Assembly (NCBI RefSeq): GCF_015222005.1
Contig: NZ_JADFFL010000001.1
Coordinates: 248,001-312,000 of the forward strand
DNA length: 64,000 bases
Source of the DNA: Mucilaginibacter myungsuensis
Lineage (GTDB): Bacteria > Bacteroidota > Bacteroidia > Sphingobacteriales > Sphingobacteriaceae
Direction of reading: 5' to 3'
Each line of letters opens with the position of its first letter. Position 1 is the first letter of the stretch. Shown piece by piece: positions 45,654 to 55,281 of the stretch. A program made the translations under genes and the position numbers. A model generated the notes under the pieces. That model had not been told where the DNA came from. It ran no database searches and was given only the letters and a program-made list of their open reading frames with translations.

Positions 45654-45721
45654 ATCACCTTCGGTAAAGCAAACTCTATAACGGGTCCAAGATCATTACA
45701 CTCCGGCCCAACCTATTATCT

Positions 45722-48052
45722 ATGACCAAATTACTGACCTTACTATTCGCCTTGATCCTCACATCTTCTGCTTTTGCACAGGAGTTGAATGTTCCGAAGG
45801 GGAAAAACTTTTCGTACACTACACATGTGGTAAATAATGGGTCGGACAAGTCCGATGAGTTGTACACTTATGCTTTCACATCGCTGGGCAGGGATGCTGC
45901 GGGGAATAATGTTTTTGAGTGTAAACTGATCCGCATGGTAGACAATACCGAAGATAAACGGATAGATGCGAAAATGAACACTGACGACATCAAGACCCTA
46001 AGTCTGTCCAGATCAAGTATGGTGATGACCTTGGCGCTTTTGAACAAACCATTCAAAGTGACCATCACCCCAAAAGGTGAAGTGGTCAAAGTAGATGGCC
46101 TTGAAAAATTAGTGAATGAGGCGGCTGATAAGTGGAAAATAGAACCGGACATCCGCAAGCAAATGCTGCACAACCAAGGCAATTACGACTATTACATGCA
46201 AAAAATGTTTTTCCGTATGCCGGATAATATCGCCAAGACTACGGACGGATGGAAGGATAAAAATGGAACAGCCTACAAGATAACACCTACTGACGATGCC
46301 AAACTTAACCTGATAGACCTGAACACCGAAAAACCAAAGTTGACTAAAAAGCCTTCGGCAAAAGGGAAGTTTTTGAACATAAGTTCCTCATCAAACACTG
46401 GCGAAAATGAGAAAGTAGAATACGTACTCGATGCACAGACAGGTCTGATCCAGAACGCTGTACGTAACCGTAACTTTGATTGGAGCTATAGTTCAGTCAC
46501 CGAGAATGTTAAAGACAGGTACGAGCAACGCATCGGCACAAATACCGACGGTAGTAAACCGGATAGCGCCCGGACAAATATGATGGTGACGCTGAGCGGC
46601 TGGTCGGACGTTTTTAAGTCAGGCAATGATGCCGACCTGAAAAAAATGCAGGGCTATTTTAAAGCCAATGATACTAAATACAGAACCGACCCTTACTATA
46701 ACGTTGCTAAACTACGCTTGCTGGGCAGCTTTAAAAAGAACGACAAAGCAGATGCCTATCATGATAGCGTTCTGCTGACCACGCCCGATGAGGCCCTGTA
46801 TGTAAAGTATGATCCGCATGCATCGTTCATGAATAAGCTGGCATTGTTGGAACGTACCGATCCTCAAAAAGCCTATGCGCTTACCAAAGTATTCGCTAAG
46901 ACCGATGCCCTACACATGTGGCTTCACTCCACCACGGCGCAAGCTATCTTGAACGAAGACCCTGAATATGCCGGCGAACGTGCCAACGTATTAGCATTGG
47001 CCAAACTAATGAGCGCCGACAAAGAACCTATGCTGCATGGCGTTGCTACTCCTCTAATGCTTTGGGCATCGGCCAAAGCTGAACCTCAAAACACAGATCT
47101 GTTGGTGGAAAACGCTGCCAAGTTAGCCAATATGGATGCACCATCCGTACGACAGGGAAAAGGCGGCCGTTACGCGTTGTTGACCTATCAAATGTTGCTG
47201 AACGCAGGCAAGGCTACAGAGGCTAAAACCCTGCTCGATTCGGCTATTAGTAAACTTACTAAAGCTGTCAGGGATAGTTCTTACACTTACGTGAACGACG
47301 ATAAGTCTGTGCTTTCCCATGCTTACTATTTAAAATATCAGTCGGCTAAGACTGCCGGCAATGCCGATGCCTTGCAATACCTGTCCTTAGCGGCGCAGTT
47401 TTCTCCATCGAACGGTGAGCATGGTTCGTTAATGAATAACGATGATCACTTTTTAAAGTCGAAGAAAAGCTACCGCGACGTATTGATGCGCGAACTCTTT
47501 AACTCAGGCGATCAGCAACAGGGTTTAAAGACACTCATCTCCCACATTAAAGCCGAGCCGGAAAGTTTGGATGAAATGAAGAAAGTTTATGAAAGCGCTT
47601 TCCCGGGCAAGGACTTTAAGACACTATTGCAGACCGAGATCATGAACAGTTGGAACGAGCCGGTGGATTTTAAATTGAAAGATCTACAAGATAAAGCCCA
47701 TCAACTAAAAGACTATCAGGGCAAGTGGTTGGTGATAGATTTTTGGGCTACCTGGTGCGCGCCCTGCATTGCCGAAATGCCTGCCGCTAATACTTTTAAT
47801 AAGCAATTGGCTAATGATTCAAATGCCGCGTTCCTCAGCATTGCCTGTAATGACCTGACGGAAAAGGTAGCACCATTTATGAAAGATCATAATTATGATT
47901 TTCCCGTACTGATGTCGGACAATGTGATCGAGCGTAAGTATAAATTGCGGGCTATGGGGCATAAAGTACTGATGGCCCCTAACGGAAAATGGATAGCCTT
48001 AGACTTTCAAAAAGACTGGAAAAAGATATTAAAAGCTTTCAGTACTATTTAA
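45722..48052 (+). CDS. Exported protein with C-terminal thioredoxin domain, copy 3
   Basis: 776 residues. Same architecture: signal peptide (ending FAQ), ELNVPKGKNFSYTT, GEVVKVDG, helical centre, thioredoxin motif WC679-A-P-C682 (Ala where the other copies have Gly). 68 bp after copy 2. The three genes are probably one transcript, but the gaps could also hold separate starts. The sequences have diverged through the middle while both ends stay alike. Confidence 0.8.
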   Translation: MTKLLTLLFALILTSSAFAQELNVPKGKNFSYTTHVVNNGSDKSDELYTYAFTSLGRDAAGNNVFECKLIRMVDNTEDKRIDAKMNTDDIKTLSLSRSSMVMTLALLNKPFKVTITPKGEVVKVDGLEKLVNEAADKWKIEPDIRKQMLHNQGNYDYYMQKMFFRMPDNIAKTTDGWKDKNGTAYKITPTDDAKLNLIDLNTEKPKLTKKPSAKGKFLNISSSSNTGENEKVEYVLDAQTGLIQNAVRNRNFDWSYSSVTENVKDRYEQRIGTNTDGSKPDSARTNMMVTLSGWSDVFKSGNDADLKKMQGYFKANDTKYRTDPYYNVAKLRLLGSFKKNDKADAYHDSVLLTTPDEALYVKYDPHASFMNKLALLERTDPQKAYALTKVFAKTDALHMWLHSTTAQAILNEDPEYAGERANVLALAKLMSADKEPMLHGVATPLMLWASAKAEPQNTDLLVENAAKLANMDAPSVRQGKGGRYALLTYQMLLNAGKATEAKTLLDSAISKLTKAVRDSSYTYVNDDKSVLSHAYYLKYQSAKTAGNADALQYLSLAAQFSPSNGEHGSLMNNDDHFLKSKKSYRDVLMRELFNSGDQQQGLKTLISHIKAEPESLDEMKKVYESAFPGKDFKTLLQTEIMNSWNEPVDFKLKDLQDKAHQLKDYQGKWLVIDFWATWCAPCIAEMPAANTFNKQLANDSNAAFLSIACNDLTEKVAPFMKDHNYDFPVLMSDNVIERKYKLRAMGHKVLMAPNGKWIALDFQKDWKKILKAFSTI

Positions 48053-48102
48053 AACTGTAACGATAATGACGGCCGGGCTATGAAGCATTTGGCAATAAAG
48101 CA

Positions 48103-48110
48103 TACATTTG
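48103..48110 (+). promoter_or_regulatory. -7 box TACATTTG before ABC exporter gene
   Basis: An exact TAnnTTTG match ending 7 nt before the ATG at 48118. Confidence 0.45.
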
Positions 48111-48117
48111 CAGGGCA

Positions 48118-49911
48118 ATGAGGGAGCTTGCCTATCTAAATAAGTTTTTGTGGAAATACCGCTGGCGATTGATACCGGGCACGCTGTTCGTGATCATATC
48201 CAACGTTTTCAACGTGTTAACTGCGCAGGTGGTCCGCATTGCATTTGATCTGGTCACTATTAATATCGGCACTTATCACCTGTTTACCGGCTTTAAGCAG
48301 CAGGATACCATTTACGGCGCTTTTGGGCGTAGTTTAATGTGGTTCGGGGGATTAGTAGTATTGTTGGCGTTGCTGCGCGGGGCGTTCCTGTTCTTTATGC
48401 GGCAAACACTTATTCTGATGTCGCGCCATATTGAATTCGATCTAAAGAACGAGATATATGCGCATTACCAGGTGCTGTCCTTAGCTTTCTACCGTCGCCA
48501 TAAAACAGGCGACCTAATGAATCGTATAACCGAAGATGTTAGCCGCGTGCGGATGTATTTAGGCCCGGGCATTATGTACACCATTAACACGGTGGTACTT
48601 TTTGCCATGACCATTTACGCTATGATGACAGTGAACGTCCGCCTGGCGATATTTTCTTTACTGCCGATGCCGATACTGGTGATCATGATCTATTACGTTA
48701 ACGGCATCATCAACTCACGGAGCGAAAAGATCCAACAACGCCTCTCTTCCCTATCCAGTTTTGTGCAGGAGAATTTCTCCGGTATCCGGGTGATCCGCTC
48801 CTACGTGCGCGAAGGTTCAGTTAAGAAAAGTTTCGCCAAAGAAAGTGACGACTACAAGACGCAAGCCATGTCATTGGTACAGGTACAAGCTTTGTTTTAC
48901 CCGCTGATGTTGCTACTGATCGGCGTGAGTAATATCGTTGTGATATACGTTGGTGGCGTAGAGGTAATGAAGGGTAACGCGACCGCAGGTAATGTGGCGG
49001 AGTTTATCGTTTACTTAAACCAGTTGATGTTCCCGGTGATATCTTTAGGTTGGGTAACCTCGCTGATCCAGCGTGCCGCGGCATCACAAAAACGTATCAA
49101 TGAGTTTTTAAAGACGCAGCCCGAGATCGTATCGGCAACCAAAGAGCATACCAAAATAGGCGGGCAGATCACTTTTGATAATGTCAGCTTCACCTATCCG
49201 GATACCGGCATCCAGGCTTTGAAAAACGTATCCTTCACGGCCGAGCCCGGGCAAATGGTGGCTATTATTGGTCGCACTGGATCTGGGAAATCTACCATCG
49301 CAAACCTGATCATGCGAATGTATGACAGCGATACCGGCGATGTTAAAGTAGACGGCACCCCCATCCGCCAAAAAGATCCGGAGAATTATCGCTCGCAGAT
49401 TGGTTTTGTTCCGCAGGAGGTTTTCCTTTTCTCAGATACTATCGCCAATAATATCGCCTTCAGTGCCGACGTGTTGGACATGCCTGTTGTGGAGCAGGCC
49501 GCTAAAGATGCTTCGGTTTACAACAACATTATCGCTTTCGAAAAAGGTTTTGAGACCATGATCGGCGAACGGGGTATTACGCTTTCGGGCGGACAAAAGC
49601 AACGCGTTTCCATTGCCCGGGCTATCGTAAAACAGCCGCAAGTTTTGATCTTTGACGACTGCCTCTCTGCTGTTGATACTCGTACCGAAGAAGCCATATT
49701 GGGTAACCTTGGCCGCATCATGCAGGGCAAAACGAGTATTATTATCGCGCATCGTATCTCTACCATTAAAAATGCCGATAAAATATTGGTGATGGATGCA
49801 GGCCAGATCGTAGAACATGGCACACACGAGCAATTAATGCAACAACACGGCGCTTATTTTGACCTGTACGAGAAGCAGTTACTGGAAGAAGCCGAAGAGA
49901 AGCTGCAATAA
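48118..49911 (+). CDS. ABC exporter, fused permease and ATPase (MsbA-like)
   Basis: 597 residues: six membrane helices (residues 15-320) fused to a nucleotide-binding domain (345-590) with Walker A GRTGSGKST, signature LSGGQKQRVSIARAI, Walker B VLIFDDCLSAVD and H-loop IAHRIST. Type IV exporter half-transporter that works as a homodimer, or as a heterodimer with a partner not seen here. D-D in Walker B instead of D-E (FDDCLSAVD) hints at a degenerate site typical of some heterodimeric partners. Substrate (lipid, drug or peptide) unknown. Confidence 0.88.
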   Translation: MRELAYLNKFLWKYRWRLIPGTLFVIISNVFNVLTAQVVRIAFDLVTINIGTYHLFTGFKQQDTIYGAFGRSLMWFGGLVVLLALLRGAFLFFMRQTLILMSRHIEFDLKNEIYAHYQVLSLAFYRRHKTGDLMNRITEDVSRVRMYLGPGIMYTINTVVLFAMTIYAMMTVNVRLAIFSLLPMPILVIMIYYVNGIINSRSEKIQQRLSSLSSFVQENFSGIRVIRSYVREGSVKKSFAKESDDYKTQAMSLVQVQALFYPLMLLLIGVSNIVVIYVGGVEVMKGNATAGNVAEFIVYLNQLMFPVISLGWVTSLIQRAAASQKRINEFLKTQPEIVSATKEHTKIGGQITFDNVSFTYPDTGIQALKNVSFTAEPGQMVAIIGRTGSGKSTIANLIMRMYDSDTGDVKVDGTPIRQKDPENYRSQIGFVPQEVFLFSDTIANNIAFSADVLDMPVVEQAAKDASVYNNIIAFEKGFETMIGERGITLSGGQKQRVSIARAIVKQPQVLIFDDCLSAVDTRTEEAILGNLGRIMQGKTSIIIAHRISTIKNADKILVMDAGQIVEHGTHEQLMQQHGAYFDLYEKQLLEEAEEKLQ

Positions 49912-50023
49912 CTCCTATCTACACTTTTTATTGCCTTTTGTTTCAATATTATTGAAATACACCCTTGCGTTTTGAAAAAATTGATATATTAGTACCGATC
50001 AATCTAAAACAAATACATTAAAC

Positions 50024-50350
50024 ATGGGTGATTTTGACAATAAAGAACGGGAGGAAGTTTTTTCGAAGAAAGTAAGGGCCGGCAAGCGTACCTATTTTTT
50101 TGATGTAAAGGCGACAAGATCAAACGATTATTATGTTACCATTACCGAAAGCAAAAAGCGATTAGAGGATAATGTGTTTGTTAAGCACAAGATATTCCTG
50201 TACAAAGAGGACTTTGAGAAATTTAGCGAAGGCCTGCAGGAGATCGTTGATTACATTAAACAACACCAGGAAGTAGTTGAAAAACGCTACGAATACAGCA
50301 ACGATTACGAACCTGCAAAGGCATCGGCCGACGAGGGTTACTCGTACTAA
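50024..50350 (+). CDS. PUR-alpha-like nucleic acid-binding protein (DUF3276)
   Basis: 108 residues. A single PUR repeat (FSKKVRAGKRTYFFDVKATRSNDYYVTITESKK) and a C-terminal helix (EDFEKFSEGLQEIVDYI). This matches the DUF3276 family, related to the Borrelia BpuR DNA/RNA-binding protein. Likely cytoplasmic and acting as a dimer on single-stranded DNA or RNA; the physiological role in Bacteroidota is unclear. A strong terminator follows. Confidence 0.9.
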   Translation: MGDFDNKEREEVFSKKVRAGKRTYFFDVKATRSNDYYVTITESKKRLEDNVFVKHKIFLYKEDFEKFSEGLQEIVDYIKQHQEVVEKRYEYSNDYEPAKASADEGYSY

Positions 50351-50379
50351 ATAGCAAACCCTAACCAATTATAAACCGT

Positions 50380-50413
50380 AAGCCTCCGCAAATTTTTTGC
50401 GCGAGGCTTTTTT
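50380..50413 (+). terminator. Terminator after DUF3276 gene
   Basis: AAGCCTC (50380-50386) pairs with GAGGCTT (50403-50409) and is followed by a T-run through 50412. Confidence 0.85.
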
Positions 50414-50430
50414 GTATTTGTTACTTTTTA

Positions 50431-50535
50431 AACCACAAAGGGCACAAATAATATAAAACACAAAGGACACAAAGCTTTGCATGTTGATCATTGCATCTTT
50501 GTGTCCTTTGTGGAAGTCTCTGTGTACTTGTGGTT
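50431..50535. repeat. CACAAAG-type inverted repeat with 16-bp perfect arms
   Basis: CACAAAGGACACAAAG (50459-50474) and CTTTGTGTCCTTTGTG (50497-50512) are perfect reverse complements; outer AACCACAAAG (50431-50440) and CTTGTGGTT (to 50535) also pair. It lies in the convergent gap DUF3276 / GH127. Confidence 0.85.
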
Positions 50536-50551
50536 ATATCACCACCAAAAC

Positions 50552-53065
50552 TTACAAAGCCTTAGCATCCATATTGTCCATAGTAGCGATAGCACCGTAA
50601 GCGCGGAAACCTACGTTGCCCGACTTATATTCATCGTCCGATGCAGTTAATAATGGCGTTGCACCGTCACCTACGTAAAACTCAAATTTATTGCCTTTCG
50701 CTTTTACTTTCAACTTGTGGGTGTCATTCAGTTTCACCGCGAATTTCTCTGACGCAATCACTGTCCATTTTTTACCATCAGCTTTGCCGAATTCTATAGT
50801 GCCTTTTGTCGGGTTAAGGCCAACGTAATACCCAAGATAAGCATCGGCGCCAATAGATGGTTTGGTTACGCGGAACACCAGTCCTGCATCTCCCGGTGAA
50901 TTAATAGTGATATCGGCACTGTATTCCAAGTCAGCAAAATTAGTCCCAGTAGCGATCATCTTCGGACCGTTCCCTCCCGAGCTATTGCCACCGTTAGATG
51001 CGCAATGCAATGCGTTATCTTTAGCGAACCAGCCACCACCGTAGATCACCAGGTCCTTAATGGCATTGTTGTCAAAAGTTTGTTTAAAGGTTTTGTTAGC
51101 CCAGTTGGTTTGCCCAATGGTCGGGAATACACTTAAACGCAAATTCTCTGAGCCATAAGGCACTAAGGTAACCTCTTCAGTCCTTTCGGTAGATGGTGTT
51201 GGGCTATAAGGAGCTTCAAAAGCAGCCGAGCCTTTGTGATCTATACCCCAACCCGGGATCTGTTTAGCCTTAGCTTTTAGCATGATCGGGGTTACATCCT
51301 GCTCGAATGGATTTTCAGGCATGGCAGCTTTTACTACCGTAAAGTTATTAGCGGCCGGGCCGGTCAGAACCAAACCATAGTTCCAAGGCGTGGCGGGACT
51401 TAATTCGGTCTCTTTGAAATCAGAAACCTGATACGTTCTTGATACTTTAACGTTCTCTTTGATCTTCAGCGCGTAAACCAGCGGACCACGTTCTACACTT
51501 ACGCCATTATTCACCTGCTTGGTCACGGCTACATTCATTGGGAAATTAAGGGTGATCTTATCATTGGTTTTCCATTGTCTGTTCAGTGCCAGTACGTCGC
51601 CTGCTTTAACAGCAGCTACGGCAACGCCATTAACTTTTACTTGTGGCTTTTTACACCAGGCCGGGATACGTAAATTGAGCGGAAATTTGGCCGACTTATC
51701 TAAAGATAAGTTCAACGCGATCTGCTCATTAAAAGGATAATTGGTAACCTCATCTATTTTTACTTTGGAGCCATTAGCAACTACGGCATTTATCTCCATA
51801 GGTGCGTAAATGCTTACCGCTAAACCACCATCTGGTGTAGCCAGCCAGGCGTTCTTTACAAAATAAGGCCAGCCCATATGCATATTGTATCGGCAACATG
51901 GGAAACCTGAATATGGGCTCAGTACAATGCCATTGCCGTAATCCTGATTAAAACCATGGTTGCCAGGCGTGCTTTGGACCTGATTGGGTAAGGTGTAATA
52001 AGCATGGTTATGCAAGTCGCGGCTGTATTGTGCAGGCAAGGTATTAAAGGCGATCTTCTCTAACTGATCACCAATAGATACGCTATGGTCTACACGGGCA
52101 GCACTCTCTAAACTTTGCATCCATTCAACCACCGCACAGGTCTCTACGCCCTGCAAGGCACTCGTGCCCGACATAAATTCGGTACCCGAACCAATACCCG
52201 TTGGCTGGCCGGCGTTATTAAGTATATGTTCGATACCCCGCTGCATCCCTTGGGAAAATGCCGGCGTAGGTTCTACCTGCGAATAAACGATAGGGAATTT
52301 TAAGGCCTGCGATACATTGACCATGTGCTTAGGCATGTGGTCATCGCCATAATATAGGAACTCGTTCTGATTAAATATCTTGTCCCATGGGTAAGCCTGT
52401 TGTTTAAGCTTGGTGGCTAAGGTCAACAGATCCTTATCCCCTGTTTTATTATACACCCATAGTACGATCTCGATATTATCGGCAGCACGGGCTTTACCCC
52501 ACTCAAACAGTGGTTCTTTATCCAAATTAGCCAACTGATATTTAAAGTAGTTGGATAATAGAGGGATAACTCGCTTATCCTGCGTAGCCTCGTGATAGCT
52601 TTGCAATGCATACATAAAAGGCATACGGGGCCACCAATCCTTCATCTTAGTCGGACCGAATTTGCCATCGGCTTCAGGATGATCAAGCGTATAGTCGAGC
52701 CATTTTTGTGCCTTGGCCTTTAGTTCCGCGTCATCCAGCGTATAAGCTAATGCCACTAAGCCTTTGACGTAATACGGCACTTTTTCCCAGCCATTACCGC
52801 TGCCGCCCAACCAGTCAGAATCCTTACCGAGGTCATTTTTGCCGGGGTAAAGTTCTTCTGCATGGCCGGTCATGCCGGTCTTTTGCAGTTCCAATTGTTT
52901 CAATAACCAGCCTTTGGCTTTGATACTACCTATTGGCAATTGAGCGTAAACATTTTGTTTTAATGGCGCACGGTTGAACGTGTAAGGCGTGTTTGTTTGT
53001 GCCGACGCGCTGTTTGCCAACAAGGCACACGAAAGCAGTACGACAGAGTAAATAGAGAATTTCAT
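50552..53065 (-). CDS. GH127-type beta-L-arabinofuranosidase-like enzyme
   Basis: 837 residues, signal peptide ending ASAQ (about 23). The main part (residues 30-600) is DUF1680/GH127. Catalytic and zinc-binding residues as in HypBA1 are recognisable: E296 (SGTEFMSG), E308 and C310 (VETC), and C390-C391 (GFPCCRYN). The C-terminus (about 670-837) is a beta-sandwich of the LamG/DUF1080 kind (DLEYSADITINSPGDAGLVFRV), a likely glycan-binding part. It would release L-arabinofuranose from plant glycans. A CACAAAG repeat lies downstream, and its promoter lies between here and the 53225 gene. Confidence 0.88.
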   Translation of the reverse strand: MKFSIYSVVLLSCALLANSASAQTNTPYTFNRAPLKQNVYAQLPIGSIKAKGWLLKQLELQKTGMTGHAEELYPGKNDLGKDSDWLGGSGNGWEKVPYYVKGLVALAYTLDDAELKAKAQKWLDYTLDHPEADGKFGPTKMKDWWPRMPFMYALQSYHEATQDKRVIPLLSNYFKYQLANLDKEPLFEWGKARAADNIEIVLWVYNKTGDKDLLTLATKLKQQAYPWDKIFNQNEFLYYGDDHMPKHMVNVSQALKFPIVYSQVEPTPAFSQGMQRGIEHILNNAGQPTGIGSGTEFMSGTSALQGVETCAVVEWMQSLESAARVDHSVSIGDQLEKIAFNTLPAQYSRDLHNHAYYTLPNQVQSTPGNHGFNQDYGNGIVLSPYSGFPCCRYNMHMGWPYFVKNAWLATPDGGLAVSIYAPMEINAVVANGSKVKIDEVTNYPFNEQIALNLSLDKSAKFPLNLRIPAWCKKPQVKVNGVAVAAVKAGDVLALNRQWKTNDKITLNFPMNVAVTKQVNNGVSVERGPLVYALKIKENVKVSRTYQVSDFKETELSPATPWNYGLVLTGPAANNFTVVKAAMPENPFEQDVTPIMLKAKAKQIPGWGIDHKGSAAFEAPYSPTPSTERTEEVTLVPYGSENLRLSVFPTIGQTNWANKTFKQTFDNNAIKDLVIYGGGWFAKDNALHCASNGGNSSGGNGPKMIATGTNFADLEYSADITINSPGDAGLVFRVTKPSIGADAYLGYYVGLNPTKGTIEFGKADGKKWTVIASEKFAVKLNDTHKLKVKAKGNKFEFYVGDGATPLLTASDDEYKSGNVGFRAYGAIATMDNMDAKAL

Positions 53066-53171
53066 AATTGATATTGCTCCGTACCATCTGCACGGAATTT
53101 ATGGTGGATGAGATACAAAGCTAAAAAAATAGCAGGAATGGGCAATAGCTATGTCGGGGCGGCAGATAACG

Positions 53172-53202
53172 AAAAAGGCCCCCTGAAATGATCAGGGAGC
53201 CT
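53172..53202 (-). terminator. Terminator of the DUF5362 gene
   Basis: On the minus strand AGGCTCCCTGA (53202-53192) pairs with TCAGGGGGCCT (53186-53176) and TTTT follows. Confidence 0.85.
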
Positions 53203-53224
53203 GCGTTAAAATTAAGATCTTAAA

Positions 53225-53716
53225 TTAACGCATCAATGACGCGGCATTCATGGCGAAGATCATCATTGCTACGATAAAAATAATATACAAGATGATGGCC
53301 ACGATAAGAATGATACCCTTCAGCTTAAAAAATGACTTCAGTTTAGCTATGGATGAGGTAAGTATAGCGCTATCTGCAAACCCGATAGCTTTCTTTGCCC
53401 TCGATGCGAATTGATATAAAGCCAGGTTGATAAAAAATATCACTATCGCTACAACAAAATAGGCCGCGCCAATGAACGGCCCCATCAGCGCGATCACCGG
53501 ATTTGACATTGCACCCGGCATGGCGGACATTGCAGCCATCATGGTGCCGGCGAATATGCCCATTACCGCTATTAAACCGGCGCCGATAAAGCCCATAATG
53601 GCTAAGAACGACGCCCATTTGGCTGCCTGTTGTAAATAATACTGTGCTTCCTGACTAAGGGTCATGCCCTGTTCTTCAGATGGTTTGGTGTAAGCTTCGT
53701 CGCCGTAAGTTTCCAT
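53225..53716 (-). CDS. DUF5362-like membrane protein
   Basis: 163 residues with a soluble N-terminus (LSQEAQYYLQQAAKWASFLAI) and about four membrane helices, rich in Ala, Met and Ile. Matches my recollection of DUF5362. Function unknown. It follows mgtE on the same strand by 68 bp, so it may be read through from mgtE; a terminator ends it. Confidence 0.75.
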   Translation of the reverse strand: METYGDEAYTKPSEEQGMTLSQEAQYYLQQAAKWASFLAIMGFIGAGLIAVMGIFAGTMMAAMSAMPGAMSNPVIALMGPFIGAAYFVVAIVIFFINLALYQFASRAKKAIGFADSAILTSSIAKLKSFFKLKGIILIVAIILYIIFIVAMMIFAMNAASLMR

Positions 53717-53784
53717 GTGTTGTGTGAATGTTTGGTTTGTTATCGTAAAAATAAAAATAATTACCTACCAAACAAGCCTTACCA

Positions 53785-55158
53785 TCACAAAAGCGTCCCG
53801 CTCAGGATGGATACCGCAAAACTAAAATAGATCACCAGCCCTGTAACGTCAACCAGTGTAGCCACGAATGGAGCCGACGAAGTGGCCGGGTCGAAACCAA
53901 GTTTTTTGAGTAATAGTGGCAACATCGAACCTGTCAGAGAACCCCAAAGTACGATACCGACCAACGTCAGACCGACCGTCAAGCCTACCAATGCCCAATG
54001 CGGGCCGTAAACATCACTGAACAGACTCCAAACGTATATCCTTAAAAAACCGATGACACCAAGCGTACCGCCCAGCATAATGCCCGATACCAATTCCCGG
54101 CGCATTACACGCCACCAATCGGCTATCGTAACCTCGCCCAAGGCCATGGCCTGTATGATCAGCGTAGACGCCTGCGAACCGCTATTACCGCCGCTGGACA
54201 TGATGAGCGGGATGAACATGGCCAAAACCAACGCTTTCTCTAACGCCCCTTCAAAATGTTGCATGGCGGTAGCGGTCAGCATCTCACCTAAAAACAGGAT
54301 GATCAACCAGCCTACCCTTTTTTTCACCAGGGTGAACAGATTGATATCCAGATAAGGTTCGTCCAATGCCTCGGTACCACCGATCTTTTGGATATCCTCG
54401 GTATATTCTTCGTTGGCTATCCAAAGGATATCATCTACAGTGACGATACCTAACATGACCTTATCATCGTCAGTAACTGGTAAGGCCACCCGATTATTCA
54501 TCCGAAAAACGTTGATGGCTTCTTCCTGTGGATCTTTTACGTTCAGCGAGATGGAACGGCCGTCCATCAACTCGCTCACTTTGGTCTCAGGCTTCACTAA
54601 TAGAATATCGCGGATACGGATGTCATCAAGAAGCACACCCTTATTATCGATCACGTAGAGTACGTCGATGGTCTCGGAATTTTTACCATATCGCCTAAGG
54701 TGCGATAATACCCGCGGGATATCCCAATCTTGTTTTACGGTGACGTAATCAGGTGTCATCAAACGGCCAACGCTTTCTTCCTCGTAACCTAAAAGAGTTA
54801 ACGCTTCTTTACGGTCATCAGCAGAAAGGTGAATGATAAGGTTCTTTACAGCATCGCCATGTAATTCGGCAAATAAAGCGGTACGATCATCGGGCGGCAA
54901 ACCGTTAATTAGGTCAGCTATTCTTTTACTCTGAAGTTTTTTAATGATACGCTCCTGCGTAGGGAAATCCAGGATACGGAACACGTTAACAGCACGATTG
55001 ATCTGCAGCAACTCGATGAATTTCACCGCATGCTCGGGATACTCATCGATCAGGGGTTCGACATCGGATATGTTGAGATCGTTAAGAAAAGCGCTAAGCG
55101 GTTTATCATCGTTCTGTTCCAGCAATAGTTCTAATTCTTCAACCATCTCTTTTTCCAT
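53785..55158 (-). CDS. mgtE: Magnesium transporter MgtE
   Basis: 457 residues: N domain of helical repeats (residues 1-125), tandem CBS domains (130-255: RLMTPDYVTVKQDWDI and LVKPETKVSELMDG), then five membrane helices (about 285-455) with SSGGNSGSQASTLIIQAMALGE as the pore signature. It is a Mg2+ channel gated by cytoplasmic Mg2+ bound by the N and CBS parts. A true Shine-Dalgarno AGGAGG (55172-55167) stands 8 nt before the ATG, which is unusual in this window. It is divergent from ychF. Confidence 0.93.
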   Translation of the reverse strand: MEKEMVEELELLLEQNDDKPLSAFLNDLNISDVEPLIDEYPEHAVKFIELLQINRAVNVFRILDFPTQERIIKKLQSKRIADLINGLPPDDRTALFAELHGDAVKNLIIHLSADDRKEALTLLGYEEESVGRLMTPDYVTVKQDWDIPRVLSHLRRYGKNSETIDVLYVIDNKGVLLDDIRIRDILLVKPETKVSELMDGRSISLNVKDPQEEAINVFRMNNRVALPVTDDDKVMLGIVTVDDILWIANEEYTEDIQKIGGTEALDEPYLDINLFTLVKKRVGWLIILFLGEMLTATAMQHFEGALEKALVLAMFIPLIMSSGGNSGSQASTLIIQAMALGEVTIADWWRVMRRELVSGIMLGGTLGVIGFLRIYVWSLFSDVYGPHWALVGLTVGLTLVGIVLWGSLTGSMLPLLLKKLGFDPATSSAPFVATLVDVTGLVIYFSFAVSILSGTLL

Positions 55159-55262
55159 ACCTGTCGCCTCCTTTTGTGTTTACATGTTGTGTTGATAAAT
55201 GCTGCCGGGCAGCTGCCGCAAAAGTGCGTTTATTTTTCCAAAAATTCAGCCCTTTTTTGTGT

Positions 55263-55270
55263 TATCTTTG
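55263..55270 (+). promoter_or_regulatory. -7 box TATCTTTG before ychF, upstream of hairpin
   Basis: An exact TAnnTTTG match 109 nt before the ATG at 55380, so the transcript would start near 55276 and include the 55282-55367 inverted repeat. Confidence 0.45.
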
Positions 55271-55281
55271 CGCGGAAATTC

